Assembly (NCBI GenBank): GCA_947459115.1
Contig: CANHCC010000005.1
Coordinates: 1-35,332, forward strand
Origin: Bacteroidota bacterium
GTDB taxonomy: Bacteria; Bacteroidota; Bacteroidia; J057; RFSG01
DNA length: 35,332 nt
Direction of reading: 5' to 3'
Shown here: positions 1 through 9,540 of the stretch, piece after piece
How the letters are laid out: each line of letters opens with the position of its first letter
Position numbering within the stretch: the first letter of the stretch is position 1
Program-made: the position numbers and the translations under genes
Notes under the pieces: model-generated
Databases searched by the model: none
What the model was told of the DNA's origin: nothing
What the model saw: only the letters and a program-made list of their open reading frames with translations

Positions 1-405
1 AAAATGAAGATACAGAACTGGAATAAACTACCCAACCTATCCTCTCATTTTTATTTCCTTGTTCAATCTAAAATTTAAAAATCAAATTAATGCTAAAAAA
101 GATTGAATGTAATGCCCCGATGATTTGAATCAAGATACTAAAACCTCTATTTCGCGCATTGCGAAATAATTTTATGACCAGCCAATTTAATCCTAATCGT
201 TTATTTTAAAAACAACCAAAAGATTATCCCAAAAACGTAAGAGGCCCTTGGTAAATACGGTGTATCATTATGTTACACATCATGCAATTTTTAGCAAAGA
301 CAACTAATAAAATAATTATTTTAGGAAAGTAAAGAAAACGTTATGACTATTTCCCTATTATAAATTATACGAACACGAACATTACCTGTGACAAAAGATC
401 ACAAC

Positions 406-2610
406 CTAAATAAAAAACCAATAATTTAATTTAATTACAATAGCACGATTTCGAACAGCCATGCCATAAGGAAGATAATTATCCGTTACAACAATAAACA
501 AATCGGACATAGGACGGAAACGCCACTGAAATCTGGAGTTGATATTTAAATTATTCAACTGGGTATTATATTGTACAAAAGTGGTAAAAAACAAAGATTT
601 AGAGAGGGACAATTCCACCCTGGGACCTACAAGCCACAATTGAGCATCTGTAAATGGCTCCGGCATCTCGATGAAATTTTGATTCATCGCCACGCCCAAA
701 ATTGCATAGGGCTGAAGACGATAATTTACATTTAAGACGGAATTCTGACGATATCCGATAAAATAGCTACCATAGCCTGCGGTACCTGAAAAATTAAGCC
801 GTTTACGAACATCACTATTTCCTGTAAATTCGAGATTACGATAATAATATTTCCCTTCCGGCAATAAATTCTTATTCAGACCACTTGGATCAAATGGCTG
901 CAGAAGCCAGGTAAACACCTCGTTCCATCCAACTGAGAAACTAGCCGAATTATTTAATTTAAATTGATAAATAAAATTATATAATCCATCCGTGTATCTT
1001 AAGTTTTTATCTGTATAAATATCCGTGAAAACAGAAGGTCCATGATTGTTGATTTTACCTTTAGAAGGAAACCATTTGTAGGATGCAAAATTTTCTGATC
1101 TGAACACACCTGACCTTAATACAAATCCTACTTCAGGTTTATAATTCTCACCTATATATTCATGATTATATTCCACCATCAGACGACGGGAAGAGTAATT
1201 TAACCAAACCGCCTGAGCATTTGAATTATTTAATTTCTGTCCGGGAGTAAATAAATGATGATAAAATATCTTGCCGCGTAATCGGTTATCGGAAGTTGCC
1301 AGATTATAGTCCAGACCTAATACTCTATTAAAATCGGATGTATTGAGCCGATTTCCTTCAAAGCCCTGACGATTCACGAGAATGGCGGAAATATTGGATC
1401 TGGTAAAGACTTGTCGCTGCAAAGCCATAACGGAATAATTCTGACCTTGTAACCCCAAGTCCCCTCTTCCTTCGGTTTGCATGGTCATTACCCCCATTCT
1501 CCAATTTTCATCTAAACGACCACTCAACCGTGCACCACCAAGTATTCGCACAGGTTCGGGCAAGGCGTTAAAATTCTGAATTATTCCAATTTTCCGGGAG
1601 AAAAAAGGACGAATATTTCTGAATCCAAAATTGGAAAACAAATCACTATTTTCAATAAAAAACTGTCTGCGCTCCGGAAAAAAGATAGAGAAACGACTTA
1701 GGTTTGTAACTTGACGATCCACTTCAACCTGCGAGAAATCCGGGTTAATGGTCAAATCCAAATTTAAGGAAGAAGTAACAGCAATTTTAGCATCTGTGCC
1801 TAAACCTGGAATTGGTTTTCCACCGCCGGGTTGAGTATAATCTTTTGAAGCTTGCCAGGTAACAAATGGAATAATGGCTGTTCGATTTTTGGCGCGGGGA
1901 ATTTCATCTGCCCATACCATCTTGCCATTAAACGCAAGGGCTCCAACTTTGAAGTTTCGAGGTATCGGACACCAGGAGGAACTTTCATTTCGTTTTAAAT
2001 CATTACGACTAAAATTAATGCCCCATTCTTTTAAATCCCGATTATACCGAAGCGTACGAAATGGAATCGCAATTTCGACGACCCATCCATAGGGTTCTCG
2101 GCTCACTTTAGAAAACCATTGATTATCCCAATCATTGTTGGGACCGAAAGCGCCACCATAAGACAGCAGACCTTCTTGTTGAACGCCATAAGGATTTACC
2201 GAGAAACAAAATCCATTTGTACCATCCAGGAAAGGATCAATGTAAATAGCAAACGCATCACTACTGGCATATGTAAAATCACGCTTCAAGGATTGTATTA
2301 CATATTTCCCCGGCACGCTATCATAGCAGATGGCAGCTACATAAAGATTGGTCTCATCATAGGTCATCCATACCGTAGTATTGGCTAAGGCATAGGAAGA
2401 GTCGAATGGAAAATTCTGGTAGAATCGGCTGATAGAATCAGCATTTTGCCAAGCTTCTTCCTCTAATTTTCCATCCAGGCGAATGGCTTTTTCTGTTTTA
2501 CGAATCTGAAACCGATAGGATTCTTGGGGCGGCGTTTCACCGGCTTGTAAGACCGGGAAATACAATCCTAAAACACCCAATAGCACACAAAACCTGCCTA
2601 TCCAATTCAT
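406..2610 (-). CDS. DUF5916-type outer-membrane protein with N-terminal CBM9-like domain
   Basis: 734-aa ORF with signal peptide. 'IRLDGKLEEEAWQNADSI' and 'DAFAIYIDPFLDGTNGFCFSVNPYGVQQEGLL' resemble the CBM9-like/DUF5916 family; 'INPDFSQVEVDRQVTNLSRFSIFFPERRQFFIEN' is typical of DUF5916; beta-barrel-like C-terminus. Confidence 0.85.
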   Translation of the reverse strand: MNWIGRFCVLLGVLGLYFPVLQAGETPPQESYRFQIRKTEKAIRLDGKLEEEAWQNADSISRFYQNFPFDSSYALANTTVWMTYDETNLYVAAICYDSVPGKYVIQSLKRDFTYASSDAFAIYIDPFLDGTNGFCFSVNPYGVQQEGLLSYGGAFGPNNDWDNQWFSKVSREPYGWVVEIAIPFRTLRYNRDLKEWGINFSRNDLKRNESSSWCPIPRNFKVGALAFNGKMVWADEIPRAKNRTAIIPFVTWQASKDYTQPGGGKPIPGLGTDAKIAVTSSLNLDLTINPDFSQVEVDRQVTNLSRFSIFFPERRQFFIENSDLFSNFGFRNIRPFFSRKIGIIQNFNALPEPVRILGGARLSGRLDENWRMGVMTMQTEGRGDLGLQGQNYSVMALQRQVFTRSNISAILVNRQGFEGNRLNTSDFNRVLGLDYNLATSDNRLRGKIFYHHLFTPGQKLNNSNAQAVWLNYSSRRLMVEYNHEYIGENYKPEVGFVLRSGVFRSENFASYKWFPSKGKINNHGPSVFTDIYTDKNLRYTDGLYNFIYQFKLNNSASFSVGWNEVFTWLLQPFDPSGLNKNLLPEGKYYYRNLEFTGNSDVRKRLNFSGTAGYGSYFIGYRQNSVLNVNYRLQPYAILGVAMNQNFIEMPEPFTDAQLWLVGPRVELSLSKSLFFTTFVQYNTQLNNLNINSRFQWRFRPMSDLFIVVTDNYLPYGMAVRNRAIVIKLNYWFFI

Positions 2611-2614
2611 ACCA

Positions 2615-2622
2615 CAAAATTA
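2615..2622 (-). promoter_or_regulatory. -7 promoter element TAATTTTG, 4 nt upstream of the DUF5916 ATG
   Basis: Reverse complement reads TAATTTTG-tggt-ATG; matches Bacteroidota -7 consensus TAnnTTTG. Confidence 0.55.
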
Positions 2623-2786
2623 ATCCGAATTTTCGGAAGGTTGGATACGGCCCCGGGGATTAAACCTGAAGACCCCTGTGTCCTCTGCATGAGATCTACC
2701 AATGCTGGATGGCGTCCAGAAATAACACATCAGAAGCTGAAGATGAATTACAGAATTCTTGATTTTAAATAAACGCCATATGTTCT

Positions 2787-2822
2787 TGTTGTTTTAAACA
2801 ACAGTTCAAAAATCTTTTTGAA
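2787..2822. repeat. Two adjacent palindromes upstream of recX: TGTTGTTT-t-AAACAACA and TTCAAAAA-tc-TTTTTGAA
   Basis: Perfect 8-bp arms in both (2787-2803 and 2805-2822), read directly. Confidence 0.6.
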
Positions 2823-2864
2823 TTTTTCCGAACAGATTAAGTCAATCAAACCTAATTTTGAAGC

Positions 2865-3347
2865 ATGGGAGGCTATCCGGGAAAAGATAAAGTCAAAAGC
2901 AGGATTGAACGATACTGTGTCATTCAAGACCGGTGTCAGGAAGAAGTTCGCCAACAGCTCTATCGTATGGGCTGTCATTCTGACGAAATTGAAGAATGGA
3001 TGATTCACCTGATTTCAGAGGGCTTTATTCAGGAAGAGCGTTTTGCGAGATCATTCGCCCGAGGTCATTTTCGCATCAAGTATTGGGGAAAAATCTTAAT
3101 CCGCAAACACTTACAATCAAAAAAAGTGAGTGAGACGAATATTAGAATTGCCCTGGAAGAAGAAATTTCTGACCAGGACTATCGGGCAACCGCGCTGAGA
3201 CTGGGAAAAAAGAAAATTGCCTCAGATAATCTAAAGATTCGCATACCGGAAGACAGACAAAAAGTTTACCGTTATCTGACCGGTAAAGGATATGAGATGT
3301 CGGTAATTCAGGATATTGTGAAGGAGATTCTGGAATCATCTGAATAG
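2865..3347 (+). CDS. recX: Regulatory protein RecX
   Basis: 160 aa; 'YCVIQDRCQEEVRQQLYRMGC...GFIQEERFARSFARGHFRIKYWGKILIRKHLQSKKV' matches RecX family pattern; in-frame TGA at 2859-2861 limits the start to 2865 or later. Confidence 0.85.
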   Translation: MGGYPGKDKVKSRIERYCVIQDRCQEEVRQQLYRMGCHSDEIEEWMIHLISEGFIQEERFARSFARGHFRIKYWGKILIRKHLQSKKVSETNIRIALEEEISDQDYRATALRLGKKKIASDNLKIRIPEDRQKVYRYLTGKGYEMSVIQDIVKEILESSE

Positions 3348-3432
3348 ACCTGTCCGATTTCGTTTTCAATAAATCAGGATAAGGTGTGGATACCGGGTGG
3401 GATTTGAGAATTTCCTCTGTTAATTTTCGAGC

Positions 3433-4014
3433 GTGAAACAGAAATCGATATTCTGGGCCGGCCTACTTTTGTCGTTTGCCTTACTACTTTTTTCTTGTGG
3501 CAATAGTAAACGAGCCTCCAAAAAGAAGAAGAAGAAAAAGGCTAAAACCGAAATCAGAAGCCAGAACCATGCAAGCAAAGATGCACTAAAAACAACCAAC
3601 GCAAACACAGGCAATGATCCCAAAAAATCAGATGCCCGAGCGGAAAAGGTTATCCAAACGGCCAAGTCCTACATGGGTACGCCCTACAAATATGGAGGCA
3701 CAAGCAGGGCAGGTATGGATTGCTCCGGATTAGTAGTTACTGCTTTTAAATCTGCAGGCATTGAACTTCCCCGCACCTCAAAGGAACAAAGCCAGAGAGG
3801 CAAGCCGATAGAGAAGAAAGATGTTATGCCCGGGGATTTAGTTTTTTTTAGCCGTTCCTTTAACAAAGAAGTCTCGCATGCCGGCATAGTGGTAGAAGCA
3901 AGCCCGGGGCAGGCAAAATTTATCCACGCGTCTTCAAGCAAAGGGGTAAGGATTGATGACCTGTATGGAGAATATTGGTCCAAACTTTTTTTACTGGCCA
4001 GAAGGATATTCTAA
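3433..4014 (+). CDS. NlpC/P60 (C40) family lipoprotein peptidase, GTG start
   Basis: Lipobox-like 'LLLFSCG'; 'YMGTPYKYGGTSRAGMDCSGLVVTAFKSAGIELPRTSKEQ' and 'PGDLVFFS...SHAGIVV' are C40 catalytic motifs. Confidence 0.9.
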   Translation: MKQKSIFWAGLLLSFALLLFSCGNSKRASKKKKKKKAKTEIRSQNHASKDALKTTNANTGNDPKKSDARAEKVIQTAKSYMGTPYKYGGTSRAGMDCSGLVVTAFKSAGIELPRTSKEQSQRGKPIEKKDVMPGDLVFFSRSFNKEVSHAGIVVEASPGQAKFIHASSSKGVRIDDLYGEYWSKLFLLARRIF

Positions 4015-4068
4015 CCGGTAAAGGGCACAGTCATTATTTTTATATTAATTTCAGGATATTTTTGTAAA

Positions 4069-4644
4069 ATGGTAAGAATACTGACGCTTATACTATTTTG
4101 TTTTGCAGGCGTAGCCTATGCCCAAATCCCTCTGCCAGCGATAGAAAAGACACCTGTACAACTCAGCCCCGAACAAAATGCACTAAATTTCATCAGGGAC
4201 TCGCTTTGGAGACCTGAATTATTCGCTGATGCCTGCAAGGGAGACTTATTTAAACCAGGTAAACGATTTTTGGTCTATGACTCCACCTACCACCTGCCGG
4301 AGCCCATTATGGTATATCAACTTGCAAACCCCAATTTAAGCCATGAGGAGTTGATTTCTCTTACCGAACGACAAATCATCCAATTCAGTGAAAAACAGAA
4401 ATTAGACTTTAATCTTTTTGAATCACCCGGGGTTCATTTTACGACAAATCCCAAAGACTTTAAAATTGGTTATTATTTCGTCCGCGTATCCCAACCCATG
4501 AGTTACGAAGGATATCTCTATTTTGATTTTTGGATTAAAGAAACACCTGTTCTACCCGGAATTAATATCCTTATTCGCACCGATGCAAAAGGTCGCGTAG
4601 ATCAATGGCAATCCTATACCATTTGTCAGCTTAGAGAAAAATAA
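4069..4644 (+). CDS. Hypothetical secreted protein
   Basis: 191-aa ORF with signal peptide 'MVRILTLILFCFAGVAYAQ'; no family recognised. Confidence 0.7.
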   Translation: MVRILTLILFCFAGVAYAQIPLPAIEKTPVQLSPEQNALNFIRDSLWRPELFADACKGDLFKPGKRFLVYDSTYHLPEPIMVYQLANPNLSHEELISLTERQIIQFSEKQKLDFNLFESPGVHFTTNPKDFKIGYYFVRVSQPMSYEGYLYFDFWIKETPVLPGINILIRTDAKGRVDQWQSYTICQLREK

Positions 4645-4668
4645 TATTTCCGGATAGTGATTTCCCCC

Positions 4669-5406
4669 ATGAAACACCTGATTGCACTTACGATATTACT
4701 GGTTTTGTTGGGCCTCAGTCAACAATCCTGTAACCGTGAGGGGGGAAGAGGAATATTTTGCCTGAAGCCCAATGCAAGAATTGTAAGCAAAACGATTTAT
4801 CCGGCTGAGTTTTCTTCTGTACGGATGATACATCCTGCCTCTGTTGTGCTTCAGCATTCCAATGAATTTCGCATGGATGTAGAGGGAGATGAAAACATAC
4901 TGGACAATATAGACTATAAAATTCAAGATGGAGAACTCAAGATTCAATTCGACCGCTGTGTAAGAAACCTAAACAATCCTCCCAAAATCACCTTGAGTGC
5001 ACCTTATTTTGATGGATATTACCTCATGAGTTCCGGTTCCCTTTACATGCCCGACACATTTAAACAAACCGGCAGTTTCACTTTAGACATTTCCGGTTCC
5101 GGAGAGATCAACTGTGTGGTATCTGTGGATGAGTTGAGGACTAAAATTTCCGGCACCGGCTCCATTCGTGTTTCCGGAAGAACGAATACACAAACCCTTA
5201 ACAATAATGGCAGCGGGGACCTGGATTGCTTAGGCCTCCTCAGCAATCGTGCAGAGGTCAATCTGATTGGCTCAGGCAATGCAAATTTGAGCGTAAAGGA
5301 CTATTTAAAGGTTAAAATCAGCGGGAGTGGAAATGTCAATTATTATGGCAGTCCGACGATTGAAAAAGAGGTAACAGGTTCGGGCAAAATAACACAGTTG
5401 AACTAA
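4669..5406 (+). CDS. Head GIN domain (DUF2807) lipoprotein-like protein
   Basis: Start moved to ATG 4669. Signal/lipobox 'LLGLSQQSC'; repeated Gly-Ser-Gly turns 'ISGSGEI..ISGTGSI..NNGSGDL..LIGSGNA..ISGSGNV..VTGSGKI' typical of DUF2807. Confidence 0.85.
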   Translation: MKHLIALTILLVLLGLSQQSCNREGGRGIFCLKPNARIVSKTIYPAEFSSVRMIHPASVVLQHSNEFRMDVEGDENILDNIDYKIQDGELKIQFDRCVRNLNNPPKITLSAPYFDGYYLMSSGSLYMPDTFKQTGSFTLDISGSGEINCVVSVDELRTKISGTGSIRVSGRTNTQTLNNNGSGDLDCLGLLSNRAEVNLIGSGNANLSVKDYLKVKISGSGNVNYYGSPTIEKEVTGSGKITQLN

Positions 5407-5513
5407 TTAAGCTAATAGTCCCAAACAGAAAAAACTTACGATCTGAGTATTCTTTTACAATATCCTATAAATAACATCGGGATTTTGTAATTTTATATAT
5501 TAATTATCCTATA

Positions 5514-7733
5514 ATGAATAAATTTCTAATTCTTCTATTTGTCCTCCTGATGGGGAATACAGCGTTGATGGCCGGCGATACGACCTTTGTTCGTGCTCAC
5601 AACAAACGCCATCTCAATTGGTATGGAAATTTTGATGAATGGACGGTGTTTCCAAACAATGGCCAATCGTATGAGAGGATTTGGTTATACTTTACCTATG
5701 GATGTCCATCTACCAATTGTTCCCAATGGGACTATACTACCAAAGTGTATTACCGGCAGCATACGGGGCAGTTGGATTCTACCTTACAGCAGGCGCCATG
5801 GTTTACAGCAAATGGGCAGGCTCCGGATTCTGTTTTGTTTAATCTGGATACTACCTGGTCTTATTTTTTCAATACGACAACTCAGACCACAGATTCTACC
5901 CCATCCACGCCTATTCAAATTGTGGAATTTAGGGACACCTTAAACCCCTTATCTTCGACTAATTCTTTTACGGCGTTTCCTGCCGGTTATTATAACTATT
6001 TATATGATTCTAACGGCACCATAATTGATTCATTGTATGTGGCACCGGACTCCACCTGGATGCAAGGACAATGGCCTTATTGGAATGTCTTTGAGGTCGT
6101 CAATAATATTGAAATTGCAAGAGCAATCACCCCGTATGGCGGGCAACTCCCCAATACCTGGAGTTTTACTTGGGTGAGTGATGTTACAGACTTTGCCCCT
6201 TTGTTTAAAGACTCTGCTGAATTTCGTGTTTTATACGAGGGATATCAGGATGGCTTCACGGTATCTCTGGATTTCGCCATGGTTCATGGCACGCCTGCTC
6301 GGGAAGCCTTAGGGGTTCAACAAATGTGGACAGGTGGCTTTTCGTATGGCATTACTACTGACCCTATCGAGGACCATCTGGATGCCCGTGTAGTTCAAAT
6401 TCCAACTTATGCAACAGGAGGAACCAAACTTCGCATTTTACAGACTGGGCATGGCTTTGGCGGAAATCAGAACTGTGCTGAATTTTGCCCCAAAAACCAT
6501 TACATTTCTGTTGACCAGGTAAACACCCATACCGGTTTGGTGTGGAGAGACCAATGCGGATTAAACCCTATTTTTCCTCAGGGAGGCACCTGGTTATATG
6601 ACAGAGCCGCGTGGTGTCCCGGAGAAATTGTTTATCCCTTCGAATATGAACTCACCCCTTTTGTTACGCCTGGTGGCTCCCATACTTTAAACATGGATAT
6701 GGATCCCTTTACGAATGTCAATAATAATTATCCCGGCTATGGCGTCGGGGCAAATTTGATTTATTATGGCAATCCAAACTTTACCAGAGATGCTGGCATA
6801 GAAGACATCCTGGCCCCCAGCCGTGACATGCGTTATCATCGCTTTAATCCGGTTTGTGGCAAACCCAGAATTGTCGTGCGTAACAGTGGCACAGCACCGC
6901 TGACCTCAGTAGATATTGAATATGGAATTGCAGGCTCCGCATCCTCCAGTTATACCTGGACGCCGGTATCGCCCTTAGCCTTTTTGGACACCGCATGGAT
7001 TGACCTTCCTGCGCCAACTTATTCCGACCCTTCAAGTACAGGAACATTCTTCGCGCGCATAGCAGGACTCAATGGCACAGGTGCCGATGAATACCAGACA
7101 AACGATACCCTATTTAGCCAGGTGGAGCAGCCCCCTGTTTATCAGGATGGCATTATCATAGCCATCAAACCCAATAACGCCGCCTCTCAGACTAAAGTAG
7201 AGGTACAGGACGATAACGGCAATCTGGTCTTTAGTCGTGCCAATTACACCGCCAATCAATTAGAACGAGACACCCTGTTACTCCCGCATGGTTGTTATCG
7301 TTTTGAACTGAAGGACGCCGGCAAAAATGGATTAAGCTTCTTTAACTTTAATAACGACGGAGCAGGAACCGCACGCTTACACAATGTGAATAGCGGGGCC
7401 ATGCTCATTAACTTTGACCCCAATTTCGGAACCTCCCAAATCCACTATTTTACCGTTCAATACGGGCTTCAGACAGAAACCCTCCCTGAAACACTCGAAT
7501 GGAATGTCTATCCGAATCCTGCGAATCAATTTATAAAGGTTGATGTCAATAGCTTGTCTGAATATCAGGCCGGGCTTTGGAATATGCAAGGTGTTCAGGT
7601 AAAAAGCTTTGAGAATGTATTCGGAGGGAGTACCCTAAATATTAAAGGGCTGACGCCAGGCTTGTATATTCTTCGACTGGAAGAAGGCGGAGAGGTTAAG
7701 CATACCCAAAGAATCGTCGTATTATCAGAATAA
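5514..7733 (+). CDS. Peptide-N-glycosidase F-related secreted protein with T9SS C-terminal sorting domain
   Basis: 739 aa, signal peptide; 'ERIWLYFTYGCPSTNCSQWDYTTKVYYR' resembles PNGase F-like N-domain; C-terminus 'EWNVYPNPANQFIKVDV...GLTPGLYILRLEEGGEVKHTQRIVVLSE' is T9SS type A. Confidence 0.75.
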   Translation: MNKFLILLFVLLMGNTALMAGDTTFVRAHNKRHLNWYGNFDEWTVFPNNGQSYERIWLYFTYGCPSTNCSQWDYTTKVYYRQHTGQLDSTLQQAPWFTANGQAPDSVLFNLDTTWSYFFNTTTQTTDSTPSTPIQIVEFRDTLNPLSSTNSFTAFPAGYYNYLYDSNGTIIDSLYVAPDSTWMQGQWPYWNVFEVVNNIEIARAITPYGGQLPNTWSFTWVSDVTDFAPLFKDSAEFRVLYEGYQDGFTVSLDFAMVHGTPAREALGVQQMWTGGFSYGITTDPIEDHLDARVVQIPTYATGGTKLRILQTGHGFGGNQNCAEFCPKNHYISVDQVNTHTGLVWRDQCGLNPIFPQGGTWLYDRAAWCPGEIVYPFEYELTPFVTPGGSHTLNMDMDPFTNVNNNYPGYGVGANLIYYGNPNFTRDAGIEDILAPSRDMRYHRFNPVCGKPRIVVRNSGTAPLTSVDIEYGIAGSASSSYTWTPVSPLAFLDTAWIDLPAPTYSDPSSTGTFFARIAGLNGTGADEYQTNDTLFSQVEQPPVYQDGIIIAIKPNNAASQTKVEVQDDNGNLVFSRANYTANQLERDTLLLPHGCYRFELKDAGKNGLSFFNFNNDGAGTARLHNVNSGAMLINFDPNFGTSQIHYFTVQYGLQTETLPETLEWNVYPNPANQFIKVDVNSLSEYQAGLWNMQGVQVKSFENVFGGSTLNIKGLTPGLYILRLEEGGEVKHTQRIVVLSE

Positions 7734-7833
7734 TGCTCCGAGGAAAAACAACGGAGGGCTGGTAAATCACCGTTGACGCAAGTTTCATTGGCAAAAGGTA
7801 AAATTTATTACAAATTTTGCTTTAAATAATACT

Positions 7834-9471
7834 ATGAAACATCTGAAACCCTCCATCCTCGTGCTGCTCGTATTTCTGCCTGCTCTCTTTCTGAAAGCTC
7901 AGACGACCTGCTTGAATTTCACCGGCACGACCCAGCAATATTTGCAGGACATTTCCATCAACAATACTATGTATCCAATTGGCAGCATGGTATTTCAAAC
8001 CGGACCGATTCGGGTATTTAAAGTTGGTTTGCCGACCCAATACATCTCTGCCTCCAATGACACAATATGTTATATTGGCAAAATTGAATTTAATCTTGCA
8101 ACTGCCCCCTTTGCTCAAAGGCAATTTTCATTTACCTCAATTGTTACCCAAGGATTGATTATAGATGGAGATACTGTTTTTCAAAACATGACGCCACCCC
8201 CTCAATATTCCGGAAATGGATTTCAGGTATCGTATGCATCCAACCAGTTTACTATTACAGGAACTTTCGACACGGTTCACATATTTGGCTCTACCAATTG
8301 CCTGAATGCCATTTGCCTTACCCAACTACCAGGCCCTAATCAGATTTGTATGGATTTCGGCACCACCGTATCCGCCCAATATTGCAATGCCATATCCACG
8401 AATCACACCCTTTACCCGGTTGGAACGGTCTTATTTCAATCCCCGCCAATCCGAATACTCAAAGCGGATACCACCACCATATTTCTGAATGCACGGAATG
8501 ACACCATTTGGTATATTGGCCGGTTATTGATAGATATTTCAACGGCATCTTTCTCAAACCGGAGATTATCTTTCAACTCTATATTACTTTCAGGTTCTAT
8601 TGTGGATGGGGATACCACCTTTCAAAACATGACCCCACCAGCTCAATACAATGGCCCGAATTATCAATTCAACTACAACAACCCGCAATACCGATATACG
8701 GGTAGTCTTGACTCTGTATTATTGTTTGGTTCTACGAATATTTTACATGCCATATGTCTGGACTCTCTCGGCACCACAACCCAAAACTGCATCAATTTTA
8801 CAGGAACATCCGGTCAATACCTTAACGACATTTCTACCAATAATACCTTATACCCATCAGGAACAGTCGTATTTCAATCCGGGGATATTCGCATAAGGAA
8901 AGTAGCTGTGCCAACACAATTTATATCTGCTTCCGGTGACACTCTGTGCTACATAGGAAAAATAGAATTAGATGTAACCCAAGCCCCCTTTGCACAAAGA
9001 AGGCTCACCTATCATTCTATCATCACACAAGGCATGGTTGTCGATGGAGACACCATATTTAAAAACAACAATCCCCCTGCCCTTTATAATGGAAATGGCT
9101 TCACGGTAAGCTATCTGAACAATGTGTTTACGGTAACGGGCGCATTTGACACGGTTCATATCTTTGGTTCCACCAATTGCCTGAGTGCGATTTGCCTCGA
9201 TAATATTTCAACCGGGATAACAGATGACAACAATCCAATGCAGGCGGAAATTTACCCCAACCCATCGTCAGGCCTATTATATTTCAAAGGCGTTGAGGGA
9301 AATAATCCCATTCAGATTTACAACCTGCAAGGTATTCGGGTCTATTCTGGCATCTTAGATGAAAATCAAAAGAGTTTAGATTTAAGTGCGCTACCGGATG
9401 GCTTCTATTGGATACAGCTACAGAACGCCTCAGGTGTTATTCAAACTGAAAGGTGGATATTACGGCGATAA
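7834..9471 (+). CDS. T9SS-exported protein with three tandem ~146-aa repeats, function unknown
   Basis: 545 aa; signal peptide; repeats begin at C26 (nt 7909), C172 (nt 8347), C319 (nt 8788); C-terminal 'AEIYPNPSSGLLYF...LPDGFYWIQLQNASGVIQTERWILRR' T9SS sorting domain. Confidence 0.85.
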   Translation: MKHLKPSILVLLVFLPALFLKAQTTCLNFTGTTQQYLQDISINNTMYPIGSMVFQTGPIRVFKVGLPTQYISASNDTICYIGKIEFNLATAPFAQRQFSFTSIVTQGLIIDGDTVFQNMTPPPQYSGNGFQVSYASNQFTITGTFDTVHIFGSTNCLNAICLTQLPGPNQICMDFGTTVSAQYCNAISTNHTLYPVGTVLFQSPPIRILKADTTTIFLNARNDTIWYIGRLLIDISTASFSNRRLSFNSILLSGSIVDGDTTFQNMTPPAQYNGPNYQFNYNNPQYRYTGSLDSVLLFGSTNILHAICLDSLGTTTQNCINFTGTSGQYLNDISTNNTLYPSGTVVFQSGDIRIRKVAVPTQFISASGDTLCYIGKIELDVTQAPFAQRRLTYHSIITQGMVVDGDTIFKNNNPPALYNGNGFTVSYLNNVFTVTGAFDTVHIFGSTNCLSAICLDNISTGITDDNNPMQAEIYPNPSSGLLYFKGVEGNNPIQIYNLQGIRVYSGILDENQKSLDLSALPDGFYWIQLQNASGVIQTERWILRR

Positions 9472-9496
9472 TTGCTTGTTCATGCCATCCCAATTA

Positions 9497-9540
9497 AAAA
9501 CGAAAAATCCCCATATCTGACTATGGGGATTTTTCGTTTT
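9497..9540. terminator. Long perfect hairpin, likely terminator (bidirectional by symmetry)
   Basis: AAAACGAAAAATCCCCATA-tctgac-TATGGGGATTTTTCGTTTT: 19-bp perfect arms, 6-nt loop, T-rich 3' side, 26 nt after the T9SS gene stop. Confidence 0.85.

Noticed and set aside
1874-2388. Overlapping plus-strand ORFs 1874-2092 and 2119-2388 inside the DUF5916 gene
   Set aside because: Antisense to a strong family-matching CDS, no recognisable domains.
2818-3003. 61-aa ORF overlapping the recX start
   Set aside because: Different frame from RecX, no recognisable features; RecX frame explains the region.
3523-3545. Poly-lysine run in NlpC/P60 lipoprotein as possible slippage/phase-variation tract
   Set aside because: The tract is mixed AAA/AAG codons without a long homopolymer; more likely a charged linker after the lipobox.
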